64,000 nt of DNA, taken from NCBI RefSeq assembly GCF_932294415.1, contig NC_065538.1, forward strand, positions 49,724,343 through 49,788,342, read 5' to 3'. Below, in pieces: positions 56,906 through 64,000 of this stretch (the first letter of the stretch is position 1; each line of letters starts with the position of its first letter). Below the pieces are notes generated by a model that did not search any database, was not told where the DNA came from, and saw nothing but the letters and a program-made list of their open reading frames with translations. The stretch comes from Quercus robur (taxonomy: Eukaryota; Streptophyta; Magnoliopsida; Fagales; Fagaceae). The position numbers and the translations under genes were made by a program.

Positions 56906-58223
56906 GAAATAAATTAAAGTTTTTATCATAACTTTCAATTTAAAAGTTAGAATAAGATTTCATTTGTTTTGGAGTGTTTCTTATAATTCAAAGAATTTGA
57001 TTTTGTAATTCACCTAATTTTTCAATTGTGACAATTTCCCTATTTTCTAGCCTAATTTTGTGCTTAACACGAATTGGGGTGTTATAGGGTCTCCTAGCTA
57101 ATAGGGTCATGCGATGGTGTCATGAGACCACCTTTTCATAGCATATGAGACCTACACATGGTGAGACAAACTTATAAGTTACTTTTTCCTCTTTGCCACC
57201 TTTTCAGGGTTTACTAAAGGTATCCTAGCTGCTCTTGGATTTCTTGTCTTATTGATATTTGTGTTGTAGCTTTAAAGGTAATTCATAATTTAAGTAATAA
57301 AATTTTGGAAAGTTTTTCTCCTTCCTTTTTGGTGGATTCTTTGCATTCTCCTAGTAAATTCTAGGAAAACCTTATGGCATGTTTGGTTGGAATGATTTTA
57401 GGGAGGATGGAAAAAAAAAAAGAAAAAAAAGAAAAAGGAAAATATGAGAGAAAATGGTTGGGGTGTTTGGTTGGGAGGGGAGGGAAGAGAAAAAAATGAT
57501 GGGGTCAAGTGTTTTCTTCTCGAACACACCAAAACTCTATCTTCCCAAATTAGAGAGAAAATAGAGGGAGAAGAATAGTTGCAGTCAAATTATTGAACTA
57601 TCCTCTCCTCTTTATCATGGTTTTGAAACACGGACCAGACTGGACCAGACCGTACGATCCGATTAGGTTAACTGCGAACCTCTCCTCATTCCGATTCTTT
57701 TAACCTTAAGAACCTTTTTTATGAATAAAAAGCATGAACCCATGTGAACCATGGTCGAACCGCACGGTTCTCGAAACCGTAAACGATTCTCACGGTCTTT
57801 TTTCAGCTAACACCAACATACACTTTGGACCTTTTTTTTAGATCTAGAACCAAAGGATTGGTAGTAAAAAAATAATAATAAATAGGGAAGAAGAAGACGA
57901 CTAAGTAGGGGCTGCACCAAGTACTTGAAGCAGCAGGTTGCCCACACATGTCGCTAGTCATGCCTTCATCTTTTGCTGTTGTTTCTCCTTTTTCTTCTTC
58001 TTCTTTTTCTTCTTCCTCTTTCTTCTTTCTTCTTTTTCTATTTTCTTTTGTGTCTCCACTTTCTCGCTTTTAGTTTTTCTATTCCTTTTTTATTTGTGTT
58101 TCTCGCTTTTAGTTTTTGTATTCCTTTTTTATTTGTGTTTCCAAAGCCCCTCTGCATGATTACATTGGAAAGGAATAAGATATTTCGCATTTTGCGCATC
58201 TTACTTAAGAATTAAGATATTTG
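56906..58223. other. Intergenic region with low-complexity tracts
   Basis: GGTTTGGTTGG..GGGAGG motifs at 57370-57500 may be MITE remnants. 57620-57790 has GGACCAGACTGGACCAGACC and ACCGCACGGTTCTCGAAACCGT. 57970-58145 is a long pyrimidine tract with a repeated CTTTTAGTTTTTCTATTCC unit. Open frames there are composition artefacts. No gene. Confidence 0.5.
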
Positions 58224-58228
58224 TCACA

Positions 58229-59328
58229 TGAAAGTTCAAATATGTGTATAAAACACCCTTGAACGTTTAGACCCCCAAATACAAAATAACCAATTCAAGC
58301 TTTATGTCAAACAACTAGTGTGCGGAAAATGAACATAAGCTATAAACAGAATTGGAAATCAATCTAAGCCAATTATAAATCACATCAGCAGAAAATAAAA
58401 GGCAAAGATAAAGGGAAGAGAGATGCAAACACAAGAACAACACACGATGTGTTATCGAAGAGGAAACCGAAGCCCTCGGCGTAAAACCTCTCCGCCGCCC
58501 TCCAAGCGGTCAATAATCCACTAGAAAATGTAGTTGGGATACATGAACAGCAATAGACCCTCCAAGCCTAATCTACCCGATGTACCTAAGCCCTCCAAGC
58601 TTCTTGCTCCAACGAGGTTGCGCCGAACCTTTTTCTTTTCTAGCTTACCGGATTCCGCTACTAGACCATAGCATCCGCCATCCTTGGCATCTTCCAATGC
58701 TTCCCAAAACTCCAAAACACTCAACACTCTAAATGGGTGTGGGTGGTGTTTGGATAGAAATCTCCTCTCAATAGGTATGACAATGAGAGAGGGAATGAGA
58801 AGAGACTACAAAGATTTCTCTCTAAGAATGAGTAGCTCTCTCTAATTGGGTGGGTGTTTTGAAGAAACCTCTCTTAGGGTTTTTCTTTCTAAATAGCCAC
58901 ACATATCTTGTGGGAATGAGGGGTATTTATACTGGTGTGAGAATGGAATACGAAGAGTCAATTTTTCCAAAAATAGGGCTGGCTGGCGACTTGACCTCGC
59001 GACTTGACTGAGTCGCGAGTTCAAGTCGCGAGCTAACTTAATGGCCAGTCTGGATTTTTGTCGTGTAGTGCTCCAGGTGGTGTGACTGTTCAGCTCCCCT
59101 GCATGCTCTGCACGTGAGTAACTTTTGGCGGCTTGCAAGCCGCGAGCCACCCGCGAGTCCTAGCCGCGAGTCTCTTCTTCACTGCACTGTCTTGAGCATT
59201 TCTTCACACTCTCTCACACACTACCCTTACATGATTCCCACCTAAATACAAGGTTTCTAAGTGCTATATTACAAGAAAATTTGTCATGGAATAAAGCCAA
59301 CACATGGTTGATTAAATTCAACCTTACA
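58229..59328 (-). mobile_element. Solo LTR of family L, copy 3
   Basis: 1100 bp. The minus strand starts TGTAAGGTTGAATTTAATC and ends TTTGAACTTTCA. Perfect TCACA duplication (58224-58228 and 59329-59333). Very similar to copy 2 (30865-31968) throughout, including the TATA box TATAAATACCCC (about 58920-58935, minus) and the CTCGCGACT cluster, so the insertions appear recent. It lies 52 bp from the next element. Confidence 0.95.
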
Positions 59329-59380
59329 TCACATGATCTAAAGACTTAGGTATTTATATATATAGAACTCTAATATGTAT

Positions 59381-60776
59381 TGTTGGCAAACTATGATCAA
59401 AACAATGTGTTTAGAAGTGTTTTAGTCTTGCTCAAAGTTGTATATTTTATGTAAAGTTGGAATCGAGCTAATGTAGAAAGTATTGTGCATTTCGCCCTGG
59501 CTAGATCGATCGAAGCTTAGGCTCGATCGATCGAATCTCGGGCAGAATGTGTTTTTCTGCAGATTTCCAACTCAGCCCTAGTTGTTTAAAACGTTTAGGG
59601 TTTTCTAATTTGTCCTAAGTATAAAAGGCAAACCCTAGCCACGTTTTAGTGTTGCTCATATTGCTGTTTGTGAAAATCTCTTGTGAGATCTAAAGGAGCT
59701 TTCCTTTACACAAACTTGGGGTTTTCAAGGAGGAGATTTTATCTACACCTTGATGATCAACTCAGTTGTTGCCATTGAAGTTTAAAGAAAACACAAGCAG
59801 GTGTGCTTGTATCTAGTGGTGAATCCAAGAAAGAAAGAGTCCGTGGATTCAAAGTTTGCACATGGTCGTGTCAGTAAGTTCTACTGGTTGATAGCAATAA
59901 GAAGTCGAGTATGGGGGCTTGTAAGTCTTATTATATGAACTTCAATTCTTTCTAGTGGATTTACTTTTTACCTTGAGGATAGTTAGGTTAAATCCTTCCC
60001 AGATTTTTTACCGGTTTGGTTTCCTGGGTGATCATATCTTTGTGTTATTTATCTTTCTGCTGCTTTGCATGATATGATCTTTATGATTGTGATAACCTAG
60101 CTTTGTTAAATTGGATTAACTAATAACTTGGCTAATTACCTAGGTTAATTCAATTGTGTTTTAAGGGGTCTAAAAACGTTTAAAACGTTTAGGGTTTTCT
60201 AATTTGTCCTAAGTATAAAAGGCAAACCCTAGCCACGTTTTAGTGTTGCTCATATTGCTGTTTGTGAAAATCTCTTGTGAGATCTAAAGGAGCTTTCCTT
60301 TACACAAACTTGGGGTTTTCAAGGAGGAGATTTTATCTACACCTTGATGATCAACTCAGTTGTTGCCATTGAAGTTTAAAGAAAACACAAGCAGGTGTGC
60401 TTGTATCTAGTGGTGAATCCAAGAAAGAAAGAGTCCGTGGATTCAAAGTTTGCACATGGTCGTGTCAGTAAGTTCTACTGGTTGATAGCAATAAGAAGTC
60501 GAGTATGGGGGCTTGTAAGTCTTATTATATGAACTTTAATTCTTTCTAGTGGATTTACTTTTTACCTTGAGGATAGTTAGGTTAAATCCTTCCCAGATTT
60601 TTTACCGGTTTGGTTTCCTGGGTGATCATATCTTTGTGTTATTTATCTTTCTGCTGCTTTGCATGATATGATCTTTATGATTGTGATAACCTAGCTTTGT
60701 TAAATTGGATTAACTAACAACTTGGCTAATTACCTAGGTTAATTCAATTGTGTTTTAAGGGGTCTAAAAACTATCA
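59381..60776 (+). repeat. 5' LTR of E4 with a 594-bp internal tandem duplication
   Basis: TGTTGGCAAACTATG start, CTATCA end. 59585-60178 is repeated at 60179-60772 with only a few differences (for example CTTCAATTC to CTTTAATTC). Each copy has AAGTATAAAAGGCAAACCC, a likely TATA box (about 59617 and 60211). The original LTR would be about 800 bp. The U3 part holds GATCGATCGAAGC and CGATCGATCGAATC. Confidence 0.88.
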
Positions 60777-60778
60777 AG

Positions 60779-60790
60779 TGGTATCAGAGC
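60779..60790 (+). other. Primer-binding site of E4
   Basis: TGGTATCAGAGC two bases after the LTR end, the same as in E3. Confidence 0.85.
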
Positions 60791-60849
60791 GGGTTACTCT
60801 CTTGTTGTTGATGTTTTGATCACTGAGCTGATTCTTGACTCCTGTTGTC

Positions 60850-62705
60850 ATGGAACACAGACATTCTCTAGTTATTCCTCCTCACTTTGATGAGAATAAT
60901 TATGCTTATTGGAAAGTAAGGATGAAAGCATTCCTGAAATCGATTGATGAGAGAGTCTAGAACTCCGTTGAATACGGATGGGAGAAGCCCACTACTCCTA
61001 TTAGTGAGTGGGAAACTTCTCAAAAAGAAGTAGTTGTATTCAATAGCAAGGTTATGAATGCTATCTTTAACGCTGTTTCTAAGGAGGAATTTAAGAGAAT
61101 CTCTAATGTTGAGGTTGTTCATACTGCTTGAAATATCCTCTAGACTATGCATGAAGGCACAAAGGCTGTCAAAATCAATAAATTGTAGGTTTTGACTTCT
61201 AAATTTAAAAGCATTAGGATGTTTGATGATGAATCTTTTGATGAATTCTATGCTAAATTGAATGATATTGTTAATTCTGATTTTAACTTGGGTGAAATCT
61301 ATGATCAACCTAAAATTGTTAGGAAGATTCTTAGATCTTTAACTGAAGACTTTAGACCCAAGGTGACTGCCATTACTGAAAGCAAGGATGTGGACTCCAT
61401 CCCTGTTGATGAACTTGTAGGATCTCTTCAATCTTATGAGTTGGACCTGCTCACAACTACCAAATCCAAATCAATGGCTCTTAAGTCAGTTGATGATGTT
61501 GAAGGTGGTGGATTTGATGATGAGCTCTCTGCTACAGAGATTGCTTACCTTGCCAAGAATTTTAGAAATTTTTTCAGAAATAGTAACAGAAAGGCAAGAG
61601 GCACGAACACTACTGAACTTAGAAACTTTAGGAAGCATGATCCCACTAAGGTTAACAATAATGATAAACCTAGAGAAAAAGTAGGTCAATCTTCTAATAA
61701 TTCTTTAGGTTCTCAGTGTTTTGAATGTCAAGGGTATGGTCACATGAAATCTGAATGTCCTACCTATTTGAAGTCTATGGGTAAGGCTATGGTTATAACC
61801 CTTAGTGATGGTGAAGTTTCTGATAATGAGTCTGATTGTGACGAGGATGGAAACTTCATTGCTTTCATTACTACTATTGTAGTTAATGAGAGCATATCTG
61901 TTGAAGAGAACCCTTCTGATGGGGAACTCTCTAAGGATGCAGATCTTCAAGAGGCTTATAATAAACTTTGCAAAGTTGCTACAAAGGATGCTATGAATGT
62001 TAAACTTGGCCTGAAGAAAATTGAATCTCTTGAGCTTGATAAGAAGAATTTGCTTGTAAAACTGTTTGATGCTAATGAACTTTTGAGTAATGTGAAAACT
62101 GAGAATATGCTTTTGCTTGATAAAGTTAAATCTTTGGAACTTGATTTATCTGTTGCTAGATCTGCTAGTTCTAAACTTGATCAAATGTTGAGTGTTCAAA
62201 AGTCTCCTTCTGACAAATCTGGATTAGGTTATGTTGAAAGCATCTCTGTGTTTGCTCCCCATTCCACAAACTTTGTCCCTTCATCTTCTTCTGAACCTTT
62301 TGTGAGTGAGATTGTGAGTGAAACTGTTAAACCCCCTGTAAGTGAGGTTGTCAAACCCATAGAAGTTTCATCATTTAGGAAGATTAGGGTTGATCTAAAA
62401 GAGTCTAAACCTAAGAAGCCTACCCTATCTAAGGATAAGACACATGATAAACCTGCATGGGTTTGTCACTTTTGTGGAAAGTCTGGACACATACGTCCAA
62501 ATTGTTACAAGCTGCAAAGAGAGCAAACAAACCAAAAGTACCTATGCCTCAAGCACAAGATCCTATGGTACTTATTGGTGAATTGGTAAAGGCTTTAAAC
62601 CTTTATTCTAATCTTGGAGTTGGTAATCATTCCCATGTGAATAAGAACTCCAATGCTCATGGTGCATCTAAAAGGTTTTGGATGCAAAAAACTCGAACTA
62701 ACTGA
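60850..62705 (+). pseudogene. E4 gag protein (UBN2 type)
   Basis: ATG 60850 (MEHRHSLVIPPHFDENNYAY). Stops at 60958 and 61129 fall on expected Trp codons, and at 61141 and 61186 on expected Gln codons. From 61192 the frame is open: gag core FDDESFDEFYAKLNDIVNSD, first zinc knuckle CFECQGYGHMKSEC, a heptad-rich helical part, and second knuckle CHFCGKSGHIRPNC. Both knuckles are intact. Near 62505 a frame change occurs at a repeated GCTGCAA, most simply a 7-base deletion; the true end KRFWMQKTRTN is reached at 62703. The protein would bind and package element RNA. Confidence 0.88.
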
Positions 62706-64000
62706 GTCTTTCTGACATGGTCCTTGTGCTTCATTGCTCTACCCTTTGTGACCATTGTTCTTTGGTTTTTTTCTTTTTTTTTTCCTAGGATTTGCATTGC
62801 ATAACATTCATGCATTTCATTCTAGGTGTTTTTTTTTTTATTATTAAAAAAAAAAGGGAAAAAAGGGAAGAAAAAGGAAGCAAATTGTGCTTTGTACTAT
62901 TCTTCTTGGTTTTTGAGAACAAGGTTGGTCAATTTATTTTCACATAACATGTCTTTTGTACCTTGTTTAGCTTTGATGAGCTTACTTATTGCACGTTACT
63001 AGTTGAAGCTTTGTAGTGTATGTTGTGTGGGAAAGGTGTTATGGTTTTTGATTACTCTGTCTTGATCTTGAAGTCACATGTTTTTAATTGTCGGACTTGA
63101 TCTTTTAGAGAAAGGCATAAATAACCATCTCACCACTGTTCACTAGCCAATCATGAATACCTTAGTGCATATTGTAAGATTTTGTGCTCGAGAAAGTGTA
63201 GCACATGCACAAAAAGAACATAAGGTGAAGCATCGGTTTAATTGCTTAATACTTAAAATTGGTGTGTACTATTAGGCTTGATGCCAAATCACATACTTAA
63301 AATTGGTGTGTATATTATGAGGCATAAATTCAAGAAACTTACATGATTGCAAGCTTATGTTCTAGGAGATGTGGGAGTTATATGATGTAACTCTTTAGGT
63401 GATAGTCTCTTTTAAATTCTATGTGATGAATTTTGTAGACTTTGTAATTGATTACTATTCACATATCACCTCACATGTATCTCAAACTTTTGCTAGTTGC
63501 ACACACTACACAAGTTACTCTTTGCTAAACATTGTACATGTTATTGTGTGTTTATGGTCTGACCAACCAAGTTTTGCAAATACCTTGAAATTTGTGCAAA
63601 ATTAACTTGATGTTTGAAAATTTATGGAGAATGCAAGAAATTTTAATTTTGGGAATTTTGGGCTTAAATTCTTGTTTTTTGAAAATCATATCATCACATA
63701 TTCATGCATTTTGTTCCTCAATTTCAATGCTTTGAGTTGTTCCTAAATGTTTTTTTCCAAAAATTGTGTTTTTCCTTAAATTTAGTGAGCCTCTGCCAGT
63801 TTCGATTGATCCATTCTATTTTTCGATCAATTGAAATTTTTTAAAAATGTTTTAGTGAGTCTCTGTCTGTTTCGATCGATCGAAGTTATTTTTCGATCAA
63901 TCGAAACTCGTGAATCAGGTTTTTTAAAAACTCAGATTTGACTTGTTCAAACTAGTTTTTCAAACTTTCCTCTCTCTCTCTCTTTGTGACTTGGCAAGGC
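62706..64000 (+). other. E4 internal non-coding region
   Basis: T-rich and A-rich tracts at 62770-62880, then spacer resembling E3 13230-14570. Near 63790-63910, GATCGATCGAAG and TTCGATCAATCGAAA motifs recur, like those of the E4 LTR. By analogy with E3 a second gene would follow to the right of the window. Confidence 0.6.

Larger units (their letters stand above)
59381..64000 (+). mobile_element. Gag-only copia-type element (E4), right end outside window
   Basis: 5' LTR 59381-60776, primer-binding site TGGTATCAGAGC at 60779, gag 60850-62705, then non-coding sequence to the window end. As in E3, no protease or polymerase follows gag within the 1.3 kb visible, and the block GAGATGTGGGAGTTA at 63367 matches E3 at 13880. 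It is therefore the same class, though only distantly related in sequence. Confidence 0.82.

Noticed and set aside
57938-58215. Phe/Leu-rich frames suggesting a membrane protein
   Set aside because: Low-complexity pyrimidine tract translated in several frames; not a gene.
61192-62589. E4 gag as an intact 465-codon gene starting at 61192
   Set aside because: There is no ATG-led start matching the family; the true start is ATG 60850, and four stops and a frame change show it is a pseudogene.

Overview
This is a plant nuclear window, most likely from a woody eudicot. Fagaceae-like is my guess from the repeat families, at low certainty. It has spliced genes, AT-rich intergenic DNA, Ty3/gypsy and Ty1/copia retrotransposons, PIF/Harbinger and hAT DNA transposons, MITEs and SINE-like sequences. 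Only one host gene looks intact: a seven-exon G-type lectin S-receptor-like kinase at 51755-55754. Nearly everything else is transposable elements nested inside one another.

Layout. (1) 1-20413: a minus-strand Ty3 element of the Tat type (two RNase H domains), running off the left edge. Its 5' LTR is 18345-20413. Beyond the integrase end it carries a multi-exon gene on the opposite strand (2-2172). It is split by a solo LTR of a family I call L (6712-7770) and by a complete copia-type element (9138-17858, target duplication GCCTT). That copia element holds its own solo LTR insertion (11579-12922, duplication CTAAG). (2) 20414-23186: two tandem copies of a non-coding LTR-like repeat; the Tat element sits in the first. 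(3) 23195-51448: an hAT transposon remnant (8-bp duplication GTGGGTAG) whose transposase is interrupted by a second Tat-type element, 23918-50203 (duplication ACAAC). That second element contains another L solo LTR (30865-31968), an 821-bp foldback element (35700-36520, 10-bp duplication) and a 9.4-kb PIF/Harbinger transposon (36826-46193, TAA duplication) with transposase and Myb-like genes. (4) 51457-58228: the receptor kinase and flanking intergenic DNA. (5) 58229-59328: a third L solo LTR with a perfect TCACA duplication. (6) 59381-64000: the start of a second gag-only copia-type element, running off the right edge.

How it works together. Target duplications and interrupted reading frames give a relative order of insertion. 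The transposon genes are decaying: about 30 premature stops that I could place in frame fall at positions where Gln, Arg or Trp is expected, so each needs only one C-to-T or G-to-A change, as deamination of methylated cytosine would produce. The frameshifts I could resolve sit at short repeats or homopolymers. Exceptions to decay are the Harbinger Myb-like gene (intact, two exons) and the receptor kinase (784 codons, all splice phases consistent). All identifications are by eye from motifs; no database search was run.
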